NCBI RefSeq assembly: GCF_018128545.1
Contig: NZ_JAGSND010000002.1
Span: forward strand, 248,001-312,000
DNA: 64,000 bases
Source of the DNA: Sinanaerobacter chloroacetimidivorans
Lineage (GTDB): Bacteria > Bacillota > Clostridia > Peptostreptococcales > Anaerovoracaceae
Direction: 5' to 3'
Made by a program: the position numbers and the translations under genes. The notes under the pieces are model-generated. The model did not search any database. It saw only the letters and a list, made by a program, of their open reading frames with translations, and was not told the DNA's origin. Positions 16,748 to 24,972 of the stretch are shown in pieces; position 1 is the first letter of the stretch, and every line of letters begins with the position of its first letter.

Positions 16748-18268
16748 ATGAAACGACATAGAAAAACCGGACACTATTTACCCGCACGAGTCCGCAGCAG
16801 TCTCTGCCAGACTTGCGGTACCAACGTGGACATCGAAAATATCGACTTTACCAATAATCAATCAAACCTTGTTTACATGGATAAAGTTTTTTCCTTCAAT
16901 GAAGATACCTCCTGCCCGTTGCTCTTTAACTTGAATACCGGAGGCAGGAACACAGATGAGTTTACGGTAGAACTCACACTTTGCAGCAAGACAAACAGCT
17001 TAATCCCTTGCACGCTTTCACCCAATGCCGTATTCAACATCGAAAACTCTTTTGTTGTAGTTGAGTATTTTAACACAAGACCTCCTGGAAACATCAATGC
17101 ATCTCAAGTAACAGTAGACGGCGAAACCGTTGATGCGGTAAAATACGCCAATGGTCAGTACACAGCAACAACTGCAAATGTACTTTCAGAAGTACAGAAA
17201 CAAAGATGTCTGAACAGAAATCTTCCTACAAAAGTATTCTTCTTGATTACGAATGCGGGTCCTTGGGATTTCAGAGCCAGATTTGTTCTGGAAGGAACGG
17301 TAAATACTGATGGAAGAAATTGCTGCTTCCGCGCCGAAATTTTCAACACTCCGGGAACAAGCAACACTTCGCTTCCGCCAGGCAGTCTATCAAGCTTTGC
17401 CATACCGAACTTAAGTCTGCCCTGCAGCATAGACGGAATCTCACCCGATATCCTGTTCCAGTTCAATGCCAATATATCTCTGGTGAATCCAAGACTGGTA
17501 GTGAGAGATACCTCAAGACATCATAAACCTAGAGTTGCCGGAGCAGACGCTGAATTTGCAAATAGCTGCTGTCCGCCGCCATGTCCGCCATGCCCGGATG
17601 TAGAAGCCTTGAGTGTGTCCTTGATTTCGACCCTGGCAATTGAGCCTACTGTACATGTGCAAACCGTCCGCAGAACATTATTCTGTGTCAATGCTTGCGA
17701 AGCCCTTCAGCCTTGCCAAGGTAATGTACTCGCTGCCGAGGAAGAAGAGGAAGAAGACTGCGATTTATTCGGACCTGACTGCAGATGCGGCAGACCCCGA
17801 CCCTTGCTTGAAGACGTTGCAGGAGAAACAATTGTAGATCGAATTCGAGACAGAAAATGTGATAATGACTGGCGCGATTTCAGAAAAGGATGCGGAGGTT
17901 TTGATGTAGGAGGAGTTACCGTAGGAGCAGGAGACTGTGACGACTGTGAAAACATTGAAGATCTTCGAATCAGAAGAGATGACAGAAAAAAACATGATGA
18001 CGTCAGAGGAATCCGAGACGATCGTTTTTGCAGAGACAAAGTCTTAAGCGATATTTGTGATGACCTTCTGGACGACAGAGACTGTGACTGTGACGGAGCC
18101 GTAAGAGGGCTCGGCACTGATGGCACTTTTGGATGTGACTGTGACGGAGATGTCAGAGGAATAAGAACCAAATGCGACTGTGACGGCGGTAGAGTAGCAG
18201 GCGCAAGAACCTCGCCAAAAGTAAGAACTGCTTTCCAGTTTAATGGCTGTAACGGCTGCAGCTGGTAA
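16748..18268 (+). CDS. Cysteine- and aspartate-rich protein of unknown function
   Basis: A 506-residue protein I cannot assign to a family. It has no signal peptide or membrane helix. The N-terminus is basic with a CxxC pair (Cys20, Cys23). Residues 30-270 look like beta-rich domains. A CCPPPCPPC knot sits at 274-282, an acidic run (EEEEEE) at 331-336, and from about 337 to 480 the chain is dominated by Cys, Asp and Arg. CDCDG occurs three times (446-450, 463-467, 476-480) in a loose repeat CDCDGxVRGxxT, and the protein ends CNGCSW. The pattern suggests a cross-linked structural or metal-binding protein; a spore coat or exosporium role is speculation. It has its own promoter, SD (AGAGAGG) and terminator. 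Confidence 0.85.
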   Translation: MKRHRKTGHYLPARVRSSLCQTCGTNVDIENIDFTNNQSNLVYMDKVFSFNEDTSCPLLFNLNTGGRNTDEFTVELTLCSKTNSLIPCTLSPNAVFNIENSFVVVEYFNTRPPGNINASQVTVDGETVDAVKYANGQYTATTANVLSEVQKQRCLNRNLPTKVFFLITNAGPWDFRARFVLEGTVNTDGRNCCFRAEIFNTPGTSNTSLPPGSLSSFAIPNLSLPCSIDGISPDILFQFNANISLVNPRLVVRDTSRHHKPRVAGADAEFANSCCPPPCPPCPDVEALSVSLISTLAIEPTVHVQTVRRTLFCVNACEALQPCQGNVLAAEEEEEEDCDLFGPDCRCGRPRPLLEDVAGETIVDRIRDRKCDNDWRDFRKGCGGFDVGGVTVGAGDCDDCENIEDLRIRRDDRKKHDDVRGIRDDRFCRDKVLSDICDDLLDDRDCDCDGAVRGLGTDGTFGCDCDGDVRGIRTKCDCDGGRVAGARTSPKVRTAFQFNGCNGCSW

Positions 18269-18277
18269 GATAAATTC

Positions 18278-18309
18278 GGGCAGAAGATTTGATCTTCTGC
18301 CCTTTTTTT
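18278..18309 (+). terminator. Rho-independent terminator of the cysteine-rich gene
   Basis: An 11-bp perfect stem, GGGCAGAAGAT (18278-18288) with ATCTTCTGCCC (18292-18302), a 3-base loop TTG, and a run of seven T. It lies 9 bases after the stop codon. Confidence 0.93.
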
Positions 18310-18336
18310 ATTATACCGTCGTTTCCATTTTTTTAT

Positions 18337-18651
18337 TTAGTTGTCTATGAGCTTCTTCACGCTTTCCGTCATTCGGCTCCACTCGGTCATCATTCTGCTA
18401 TAATATTTCTTCCCTGAATCCGTGATTCGATAATATTTTCTTGCAGGACCTCCTGACGGTACGTCCTTCATATAGGTCTCCGTATAACCCTCTCCATGGA
18501 TTCTGCGCAAGATGGTGTAAATGGATCCGTCATATACTTCCGGAAAAACATCCTGAATAATTTTCATGATCTCATAGCCATACATATCCTTTTTACCAAG
18601 CTGTATTAAAATACACATTTCCAAAACCCCTTTTTTTAACTGGGTATCCAT
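18337..18651 (-). CDS. PadR family transcriptional regulator
   Basis: A 104-residue winged-helix repressor of the PadR type. The core LKKGVLEMCILIQLGKKDMYGYEIMK, the segment VYDGSIYTILRRIHGEGY and the wing GPARKYYRITDSGKKYY are all present. PadR proteins of this short form commonly form a unit with a HAAS-domain membrane protein, which here is encoded immediately upstream with a 14-base gap on the same strand. They probably repress their own operon. The five phased repeats before the operon (19564-19667) are the best operator candidate. Confidence 0.9.
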   Translation of the reverse strand: MDTQLKKGVLEMCILIQLGKKDMYGYEIMKIIQDVFPEVYDGSIYTILRRIHGEGYTETYMKDVPSGGPARKYYRITDSGKKYYSRMMTEWSRMTESVKKLIDN

Positions 18652-18665
18652 GGAAGTCCTCCTTC

Positions 18666-19526
18666 CTAGTCTTCTAAAGGATTGGGATTACGCGTACCCT
18701 GATGAGCGGCTCCCCTTACGTCCACCACTCTGGTTTGTGCAGCAAGGTCATGAACGGTCTTGTGATCTTCCGTTGCACAGCCCCAAATAAAGGATCCAAT
18801 GTTTAAAAAGCCCGAAAGCATGGAATTGGCAATGCACTTAATAGCCACGTCACGAAGCAGCGCATCGAGAAAGGAAAGTTTCTTTCCGTTGATCTTTACC
18901 ACCCGCATTTTCAGGAGCCATTTCCCCGGCGTATAGCCATTGGTTGCCCAGAGAAAAAGAGCCGTAAAGAAATTAAATCCGCTTCCGATAAGAAATAGCA
19001 TAAATAGTCTTCCCATGACTAAAGATCCCATCATTCCCGACATAGGTCTGACATTTACACCTACAGAAGGGTACTTCAATCCCATATAGGCAACGGGAGC
19101 GTAAAGCGCCAAAGCTAAAATAATAAAGACGGCACCTAGCAGAATACTGTCGATGATGTAGGCTCCCAACCTCCTCGACATAGGGCTTAGTTCCTGAAGA
19201 GGGATGTGTTTATCCGGCTCCACTATCTTATCAAATAGTTTGCTTGTTTTTTCATTAATATTTTTTTGAAAATCCGTATATTCCCGCTGGCCCCCAGAAT
19301 TCCGGTGATTTGCCTGTCCGTCTGATCCGGATAGATCCTCCAGTATGGTCCGGGCGATCTTTGCCGGTGAGCCGATCTCAGCTGCAACAGCATCTTCGTT
19401 TAAACCTCCGGCGGTTTTGTTGTCAAATAGATCTCCATAATCCGATGTAATTTCATCTATATCCGCTTCTGAAAGCTTCCCGTCCAAAGCATTTCTAAGT
19501 TCCTGCAAAAACTCTTCCTTTTTCAT
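18666..19526 (-). CDS. HAAS (DUF1700-type) and RDD domain membrane protein
   Basis: A 286-residue protein. The N-terminal HAAS-type helical domain (about 1-70, KEEFLQELRNALDGKLSEADIDEITSDY) is typical of PadR partners. A linker leads into an RDD domain (about 115-275) with three or four membrane helices, starting MSRRLGAYIIDSILLG and containing NGYTPGKWLLKMRVV. The start ATG 19526 is set by GGAGGT a few bases upstream; the TTG at 19538 has no SD. The RDD domain is of unknown or transporter-like function. Co-transcription with PadR suggests a membrane stress or signal circuit. Confidence 0.85.
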   Translation of the reverse strand: MKKEEFLQELRNALDGKLSEADIDEITSDYGDLFDNKTAGGLNEDAVAAEIGSPAKIARTILEDLSGSDGQANHRNSGGQREYTDFQKNINEKTSKLFDKIVEPDKHIPLQELSPMSRRLGAYIIDSILLGAVFIILALALYAPVAYMGLKYPSVGVNVRPMSGMMGSLVMGRLFMLFLIGSGFNFFTALFLWATNGYTPGKWLLKMRVVKINGKKLSFLDALLRDVAIKCIANSMLSGFLNIGSFIWGCATEDHKTVHDLAAQTRVVDVRGAAHQGTRNPNPLED

Positions 19527-19563
19527 CGTTACCTCCAAATTATAATTCCTTGCCCATCATTGA

Positions 19564-19667
19564 AGCACTCTGCTGTACATTCAACAGCAGTTCAAAGCAT
19601 CCAACTGCTGTTCATTGCGTTCAACTTATTGCTAGATACATTCAACCTATTGTTCGATACACTCAAC
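19564..19667 (-). repeat. Five phased 20-21 bp tandem repeats before the HAAS-RDD/padR operon
   Basis: On the minus strand GTTGA (once GTTGG) recurs with starts corresponding to plus-strand 19667, 19646, 19625, 19605 and 19585: steps of 21, 21, 20 and 20 bases, two helical turns. The units share a GTTGAATGTATCGAACAATA-like consensus with decay towards the gene. They lie in the leader, 38 bases before the start codon and downstream of a plausible TTGATT-17-TATGCT promoter. An operator array for PadR or another regulator is the simplest reading. Confidence 0.65.
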
Positions 19668-19734
19668 TACCATTTTATAATTAATAGTCGATTACAGCAT
19701 AACATACTATTATTTATGAATCAATAGCTGCATA

Positions 19735-19793
19735 CAAAAAAGCGGCTGATGCCGCTTCCGTCACGGAACTTCTTCGGCGGCTGCAGAGCCGCC
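19735..19793 (-). terminator. Double-hairpin terminator of sfsA
   Basis: The first hairpin follows the sfsA stop codon directly: GGCGGCT (19776-19782) with AGCCGCC (19787-19793), loop GCAG. The second, AAGCGGC/GCCGCTT (19740-19746, 19751-19757), is followed on the minus strand by six U residues. Together they form a strong intrinsic terminator. Confidence 0.9.
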
Positions 19794-20519
19794 TTACAGC
19801 CTTACCGGAACCGGCTGGCCAAGATGCATACTGTTCTGCGTTACGCTGCAATCAAAAGCGAGTACCTGTACTCCCTTTTTATCGGCATAACGCAAAGCTT
19901 CACCAAAAGCAGCGTGAGTCACATCATTAGGTTCGAAGTATAAAACATTTTTCATCTGAACTACAAACATGATATAGGCAAAAAAGCCCTGTTCCGCTGC
20001 CCGGCAGAGCTCCAATACATGCTTGACACCTCGATCCGTAGGGGCATCAGGAAAACGAGCCACTCCCGCTTCTTCAAGAGTAGCTCCTTTTACTTCAATA
20101 AATGCTTTTTCTCCTGTAATTCCTTCAATATAAAAGTCAAGTCTGGAATCACCGAAGGTGCTTTCGGGTTTTATCTTCAAAAGCCCTTCTTCCAGTCCGG
20201 GCAAAATGAGGTCACCGCTTTGCAAAGCTTCTGCCACTACCTTATTAGGTGCCAGAGAATCAATATTTACCAGTCGAATTTCAGATTCTGCGCTGTGATC
20301 TATCTTCTCTACCGCAACCAGGGAGTACCTGTTTTTACGGTTTCTAAGATCTGCTTCATGATCCTCAAGATATACGGCCGCCCCTTCCACCAGAAGCTCT
20401 TTGCATCGCCCGGTATTTTTTACATGGACTCTCTGAGGAATATCGTCAATGATAACATCTGCCAGAAAGCGATTGGGCCTGGAAAGAAACGTGCCCCTCT
20501 TTATCTTATTGTATTTCAT
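19794..20519 (-). CDS. sfsA: SfsA family protein (sugar fermentation stimulation protein homolog)
   Basis: A 241-residue protein with the full SfsA pattern. It starts GTFLSRPNRFLADV, continues with VHVKNTGRCKELL, and carries the nuclease-like core SRLDFYI...AFIEVKGATL followed by FPDAPTDRGVKH. SfsA proteins have an OB-fold domain plus a restriction-endonuclease-like domain and bind DNA; their physiological role in Firmicutes is unclear. It is a single gene with its own double-hairpin terminator. The family identity is firm; the function is not. Confidence 0.93.
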   Translation of the reverse strand: MKYNKIKRGTFLSRPNRFLADVIIDDIPQRVHVKNTGRCKELLVEGAAVYLEDHEADLRNRKNRYSLVAVEKIDHSAESEIRLVNIDSLAPNKVVAEALQSGDLILPGLEEGLLKIKPESTFGDSRLDFYIEGITGEKAFIEVKGATLEEAGVARFPDAPTDRGVKHVLELCRAAEQGFFAYIMFVVQMKNVLYFEPNDVTHAAFGEALRYADKKGVQVLAFDCSVTQNSMHLGQPVPVRL

Positions 20520-20565
20520 AGGTTTCTCTTTTCTAATGTTTTTATCTATCTCTAAATTCTAATCA

Positions 20566-21150
20566 TTAAACGCGGAACTGCTTGATGATGCCGGTAGCCA
20601 TATAGTCAGCCATTTCCAGGGCCTGATCCTGAATCATATCGAAGATAACGATATCTTTTGTATATTCTCCAGAAATTCTGGCAACAGCAAGGTCCGTAGT
20701 CATTTTTAAATGCTCGTAAAGAAGGTTCTGCCAGGTCTGCCTATCCCAGAAAGGGTTGATGAGGGCGAGAAAATCAGCAATCTCATCGGCGTTATCATAC
20801 CATTTTTTTGTATATTGTTCTACTGCCTTTGCATTTCCTTCTTTTGCACTGGTTACCAGTGCGCCTCCGATTTTCAAATGCTCTTCCAGCAAATTCCGAA
20901 AGATATTCGCCTTCTCTTTGCCGTAGTAGATTTCCAGAACATTGGCGAAGTCTGTTGGATTACGAAGAAGTCTTGCCGTAACTGCCTCCTGATCCATGAG
21001 TCCGGAAGCAATACTGATAATCAGAGTTCTTGTCCATAAGACATGCTCTATCCATAAAGTTCTGATTTCATTCAGCAAATTCATCTGACCAAAATGAATA
21101 CAACTGGTTTTCCTTTCCAGCATATCAAGCGCGGTAACCATATCACACAT
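20566..21150 (-). CDS. Helical protein of unknown function, paralog of the next gene
   Basis: A 194-residue protein predicted to be all alpha-helical with no membrane segment. Conserved features shared with the neighbouring 200-residue protein include a W-x6-WTR segment near the start, DxxDFAxxL, NPFWDRQTWQNLL and the C-terminal MADYMATGIIKQF. The two genes lie in tandem and are clearly ancient duplicates. I do not recognise a characterised family; similar short proteins in Clostridia carry unreliable enzyme names in databases, as far as I recall. No catalytic motif is visible. It has an SD (AAGGAG) before the start. Confidence 0.8.
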   Translation of the reverse strand: MCDMVTALDMLERKTSCIHFGQMNLLNEIRTLWIEHVLWTRTLIISIASGLMDQEAVTARLLRNPTDFANVLEIYYGKEKANIFRNLLEEHLKIGGALVTSAKEGNAKAVEQYTKKWYDNADEIADFLALINPFWDRQTWQNLLYEHLKMTTDLAVARISGEYTKDIVIFDMIQDQALEMADYMATGIIKQFRV

Positions 21151-21239
21151 CTCCTTTTTTTCTATTTTTTATAAAAGATATGCATGGACCACAGCTGATT
21201 ATACGTATCTTTATCAAACATCGAACGATTTAGATCGTA

Positions 21240-21842
21240 TCATATATTAAATCGTTGAATAATTCCTTCTGACATATAATCCGCCATCTGCATTGCTTGT
21301 TTTTCTATACTGTTATAAATGATAATATCCTCGGAAAAATTTCCTCCGAGCCTGGCAACCATTTGCGCTATGTTCATTTCAAGGTAATCATCCAAAAGAT
21401 CCTTCCATTTTTCCTCCTCCCAGTAGGGGTTGACGGAAGAGAGAAAGGACGCTACATTGTCGGCGTTCTGATACAATCTTACCGTTGACTGATTTACCGT
21501 AACATCATCACCATTCTTCTCCGCTGTTATTAAGGCTTCCATAAGTAAGATATGTTGATTCAGCAAGTCTCTCAGTTGATTTGTCTGCTCCGGCTCATAT
21601 ATGTGGCTTAGCTCTGAGGCGAAGGCATCGGGTATTTGCGCCAGCCGGTCCCTGATATTGCCTGCATCACCCAATCCGGCGGCAGTACTGACCAAAAAAG
21701 CTCGGGTCCACATGGACAGATCTCCCCATGTCTGCCGAAGAGCGTTCATTAGATTCAGTTGTGCGTCCGAAATGGTGTATCGCTGCCGGTCTCTTATTTC
21801 ATCCTGATTTTGCTGTTGGAACGAAATCATATCAAGCATCAT
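21240..21842 (-). CDS. Helical protein of unknown function, tandem paralog
   Basis: A 200-residue soluble helical protein, paralogous to the 20566-21150 product. Matching segments are LRQTWGDLSMWTRAFLVSTAAGL, NPYWEEEKWKDLLDDYLEMN and MADYMSEGIIQRFNI. The first half (residues 1-25) is divergent and rich in glutamine. Three candidate ATG codons lie within five codons after AAAAGGAG; the first two are rather close to the SD. It is separated from its paralog by 89 bases and from the upstream ABC permease by a tandem repeat. Function is unknown. Confidence 0.78.
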   Translation of the reverse strand: MMLDMISFQQQNQDEIRDRQRYTISDAQLNLMNALRQTWGDLSMWTRAFLVSTAAGLGDAGNIRDRLAQIPDAFASELSHIYEPEQTNQLRDLLNQHILLMEALITAEKNGDDVTVNQSTVRLYQNADNVASFLSSVNPYWEEEKWKDLLDDYLEMNIAQMVARLGGNFSEDIIIYNSIEKQAMQMADYMSEGIIQRFNI

Positions 21843-21920
21843 CTCCTTTTCTATATAGTTAGATAATATGCAATATCATGATTATTCGTTCCCTGCTGAC
21901 ACCCCAGTCTTCCCTGTCTT

Positions 21921-22041
21921 CTTGCCTGCCGATCTTTATCCTAACCTTTTTCCTGCCTTCTTACCTGCCGATCTTTATCCTAACCTTTTTTCCCTGCCTT
22001 CTTACCTGCCGATCTTTATCCTAACCTTTTTTCCCTGCCTT
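21921..22041. repeat. Tandem repeat, three copies of a 39-41 bp unit
   Basis: Units at 21921-21959, 21960-22000 and 22001-22041 are nearly identical, differing by the length of a T run and one substitution. A decayed fourth copy starts at 22042. The unit contains CTGCCGATCTTTATCC. It fills the gap between the ABC permease stop and the helical-protein gene. No function is visible; it is likely to vary between strains. Confidence 0.9.
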
Positions 22042-22066
22042 CTTCTCTGACGATCCTGACTCGAAG

Positions 22067-23689
22067 TTACTTTACTCTGAAGTTTGCCGGCGCAAATCGG
22101 TAAACAAGAATTAATGCTGTAAGGATATACAGTAAAGTAGCTGCGATTACGGCAATGGTAAAGAATCCTGGCACCTTCCTGAGCTGCAGGCAGCCAAAGC
22201 ATAGTAAATAGACGATGGTATTGATTACTCTGAAATACGGATTCTTTATGTTAAGCTCCGTCGTGTAAGGCTGCAGTACATAATACAGAAACAAATGATG
22301 TACCGAGAAAAAGACAGAGAGGCACAGGATAGAAACTACAAATAAAGCAAAATCCGAAATATGAAAGGAGATGCCTGTAATCAGGATGAAGGCCAGCAGC
22401 CCAATGCTGATGGCGGCACCCGTAATGAGATTTAATCCGGTGATTTTTTTTAGTCTGACCATAAAATTCTTTAAAATCACATCTCTATCCCGATAAAATC
22501 CATATCGCAGGAGACTGATGTCACAATTATAGAACATGGCTCTGCAAACCCTGTCGCCGATTGAAGTAAAATACATGACAAAAACAAAGGACGGAAGAAG
22601 CCCTGATAAGGATTGATCCAGTACTCCCACCATTCCGGGAAACAGAAAAGCAGCCGCCGTACTTGCAGCAAAGACAACACCAATGATAAAAAGCCATCTT
22701 ATGATAGGTGTAACCAGCAGCTTTTTATGCCGTTCAAAGAAAATGGCATTTAAATATTCATACCCTTTTTTGTCTTCGAATTTTCCGGAGGATAAAACCG
22801 CTTCACTGAAGTCACTTTCCTTTACTCTTACATTACTGAACATGGCTTCGCTTTTTATTTTATTCATATCCAGCATCATATCATCGCTTTTTACCGAAGC
22901 AATCACCACTTTTTTGTAATCCCGAAACCTTATCATGTAACGAATACTTGCAAACGTACCGGTAAAAACGATCAGGATAAAAGGCAGGCTGAACAGGATG
23001 CTCTCTATCGGCCAGATTGTTTTCAAATAGAAAGGCAAATATGCCGCTGCGAGAGCGGGTATGATCACAAGCCATTGTACAGCAAATTTTTTAGGGAACA
23101 GGATTCCGGTTTTTTGGAAAAGCAAAAGCTGCAGTCCCTCGCTGATAAAGCGGAAAGCTGTAAGCAGCAAAAGCAGTAAAACCGCCTTCCGCCCGTTCCC
23201 CCCCATCATCAGGTACGGAAAGAATACCGAGGGAAAGTAGTAAATAAAATTGGACAGATGTCTTGTCAATACCGCAGAGATCTCATAGTCTCTTGCACGG
23301 AATCTCATCAGTCTGACACAGATATATTTGATCTTTCCGGGTTCCATTAAGGCAGAAATCTGCACGGTGCCCCCAATAAAATAAAGAAAAAAGAAAAGAT
23401 GAACAAAGGCCTCCGGAAGCGTTGTTGACTCCAGTTTTTCGGAAATAAAAAACAAAGGAAGAAAAATCATCAATCCCAGGATCATGAACTTTCCAAGGAA
23501 TTTTCGGATGATATTCAACAGCAGCATGATAACGGAAGCGGTAAGCTTCAGGTCACTATCCCCGTAAATCCGGTCGGGTATCTGTTTCCCAATGAGGGGA
23601 AGCTTCTTGATATAATAAATGCCGAGATTGGTATAAACCGCAGTTTGGATGCGATAGATTGTAAGAGGTATCCTCATCACTTTTTTCAT
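22067..23689 (-). CDS. ABC transporter permease, large single-subunit type
   Basis: A 540-residue integral membrane protein with about ten to twelve hydrophobic helices and a soluble insert (about 230-285). It is encoded one base after the ABC ATPase stop, with an SD (GAGGTG) before ATG 23689. The pair therefore forms an ABC-2-like exporter. I do not recognise the substrate. The layout (ATPase first, one large permease) resembles bacitracin/lantibiotic-immunity or EcsAB-like exporters, but no specific signature supports either. The longer frame up to 23794 overlaps the ATPase and is rejected. Confidence 0.82.
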   Translation of the reverse strand: MKKVMRIPLTIYRIQTAVYTNLGIYYIKKLPLIGKQIPDRIYGDSDLKLTASVIMLLLNIIRKFLGKFMILGLMIFLPLFFISEKLESTTLPEAFVHLFFFLYFIGGTVQISALMEPGKIKYICVRLMRFRARDYEISAVLTRHLSNFIYYFPSVFFPYLMMGGNGRKAVLLLLLLTAFRFISEGLQLLLFQKTGILFPKKFAVQWLVIIPALAAAYLPFYLKTIWPIESILFSLPFILIVFTGTFASIRYMIRFRDYKKVVIASVKSDDMMLDMNKIKSEAMFSNVRVKESDFSEAVLSSGKFEDKKGYEYLNAIFFERHKKLLVTPIIRWLFIIGVVFAASTAAAFLFPGMVGVLDQSLSGLLPSFVFVMYFTSIGDRVCRAMFYNCDISLLRYGFYRDRDVILKNFMVRLKKITGLNLITGAAISIGLLAFILITGISFHISDFALFVVSILCLSVFFSVHHLFLYYVLQPYTTELNIKNPYFRVINTIVYLLCFGCLQLRKVPGFFTIAVIAATLLYILTALILVYRFAPANFRVK

Positions 23690-23690
23690 T

Positions 23691-24452
23691 TTACTGCACC
23701 TCTTTGCCCTGTCCGCCGGACTCCTGGCTTTCTCCTTCATCTCCCAGCATTTCAATAATTCGATCTTCAAAATCACGGCTATGGAGCAATTCATGGTCTA
23801 CCTTCTGCAGCCTGCCTTTTGAAAGCACTACAATTTCATCGCACAAATCAGAAGCCAGCTGTAAAATATGGGTCGAGAAAATAATAATATGAGTCTCTTT
23901 CATTTCTCTCAGAAGCTTTTTCATCTCGAGGGCTACCACTACATCAAAGGAGGTTAGAGGTTCATCCAGCAGGATTACCGGGGGTTTACTGATCATAAAG
24001 CAAAGCATCTGCAGCTTATTTTTCATTCCGTGAGAATAGCCTTTGATCAGGCGATGCTTATCGGAGGCTTCCAGTTTTACCATGTCAAAATAATCGTCTA
24101 TGGTTTTGTCAATGGAAACCTTATCTTTGTTAATATCAATAAAAAATTTTAAAAATTCATAGCCTGTCAAAAATTCCGGCAGGATGGGAGTGGAGAATAC
24201 ATAGCCGATATCATCCGGGGCCAGTTTCTCAGAATGGTTATCATTGCCGTTTTCTCGCTTATCGTTAATAAGCAATTTACTGCCCTGATCCAATTCCAAT
24301 TCGCCGGATAGGCAATTGAATAACGTCGTTTTGCCTGCTCCATTTCTTCCCAGCAGGCCATAGATTTTTCCCTGCTCAAAGGTAAAGCCTGCCCCTTTTA
24401 AAACCTGTTTTTCACCAAAACTTTTATGAATATTATTGATTTCCAACTTCAT
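23691..24452 (-). CDS. ABC transporter ATP-binding protein
   Basis: A 253-residue nucleotide-binding subunit. It carries Walker A GRNGAGKT at 35-42, a Walker B VILLDEP, the switch histidine in IIFSTHI, and a degenerate signature SHGMKNKLQ in place of LSGGQ. That variant is common in ABC-2-type exporters. It is encoded directly before the large permease gene and should power it. The C-terminus is acidic and glycine-rich. Substrate unknown. Confidence 0.92.
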   Translation of the reverse strand: MKLEINNIHKSFGEKQVLKGAGFTFEQGKIYGLLGRNGAGKTTLFNCLSGELELDQGSKLLINDKRENGNDNHSEKLAPDDIGYVFSTPILPEFLTGYEFLKFFIDINKDKVSIDKTIDDYFDMVKLEASDKHRLIKGYSHGMKNKLQMLCFMISKPPVILLDEPLTSFDVVVALEMKKLLREMKETHIIIFSTHILQLASDLCDEIVVLSKGRLQKVDHELLHSRDFEDRIIEMLGDEGESQESGGQGKEVQ

Positions 24453-24512
24453 ATTTCCCGTACTCCCTTTGAAATTTTATCATTCATTTTAAATCATCTT
24501 AGGTTCAATCGA

Positions 24513-24770
24513 TCAGTAGGTGACTTCCTTAAAGAACCCTTTCAATTCTACTTTTGTTTCCTTGGAGAGCTCCGTATCCCGGATACCTCTCACCGCTCCT
24601 TCCAGCCCATAGAGCATATGAATGCAGGCGGTAGGATCCAATTGTCTTATTTTCAGGAAAGCTTCTTTGCTTCCGATTTGAATTAATTTTTCCGGAGTAT
24701 CAATCCCTGCCTCCTGTAATAATCCTTCAGCCACCTTGCCGATATTGGGAAGACTTTGTAATTTGCCCAT
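24513..24770 (-). CDS. TfoX C-terminal domain protein
   Basis: An 85-residue protein made of a single TfoX C-terminal domain, with helix-hairpin-helix character. It starts MGKLQSLPNIGKVAEGLL and contains a second segment IDTPEKLIQIGSKEAFLKI. ATG 24770 has an AAGGAT SD; the frame extends upstream without one. In gamma-proteobacteria TfoX (Sxy) activates competence genes through an additional N-terminal domain. That domain is absent here, so the role of the stand-alone form is unknown. It may bind DNA or protein. Confidence 0.82.
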   Translation of the reverse strand: MGKLQSLPNIGKVAEGLLQEAGIDTPEKLIQIGSKEAFLKIRQLDPTACIHMLYGLEGAVRGIRDTELSKETKVELKGFFKEVTY

Positions 24771-24829
24771 CGTAATCCTTCTTTCTTGATTCGCGCGGAA
24801 GCGCTTACTTCTATAATAAAAAAATACCA

Positions 24830-24858
24830 TTGACTTCGGAAAAGTTCAATGATATACT
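24830..24858 (+). promoter_or_regulatory. Promoter of the DUF6323/DUF6179-like pair
   Basis: TTGACT (24830-24835), a 17-base spacer and TATACT (24853-24858): a good sigma-A promoter reading towards 24973. Its leader of about 105 bases contains the two TAGTAAACTA sites. Confidence 0.75.
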
Positions 24859-24862
24859 AAAA

Positions 24863-24946
24863 TTTAGTTTACTATATAAATATATAATTATATTTACCCA
24901 ATTATAATATACCACGCAATTGACCTTTTGTCAATAGTAAACTAAA
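24863..24946. promoter_or_regulatory. Perfect 13-bp inverted repeat in the leader, possible operator pair
   Basis: TTTAGTTTACTAT (24863-24875) and ATAGTAAACTAAA (24934-24946) are exact inverted copies 58 bases apart. A smaller repeat ATTGAC-CTTTT-GTCAAT (24919-24935) abuts the second. The core TAGTAAACTA is shared with the leader of the cysteine-rich gene (16687). The arms could be two operator sites or one long-range RNA stem. Confidence 0.5.
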
Positions 24947-24972
24947 AAATTTTTTTGAAAGGGTGATTTTCC

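Noticed and set aside
17707-18171. Minus-strand open frame of 154 codons opposite the cysteine-rich gene
   Set aside because: Its serine/proline-rich product is the antisense of the Asp/Arg/Cys-rich repeats; no SD or promoter supports it.
21868-22050. Plus-strand open frame of 60 codons over the 41-bp repeats
   Set aside because: It is created by the tandem repeat (repeated PADLYPNLF) and has no SD.
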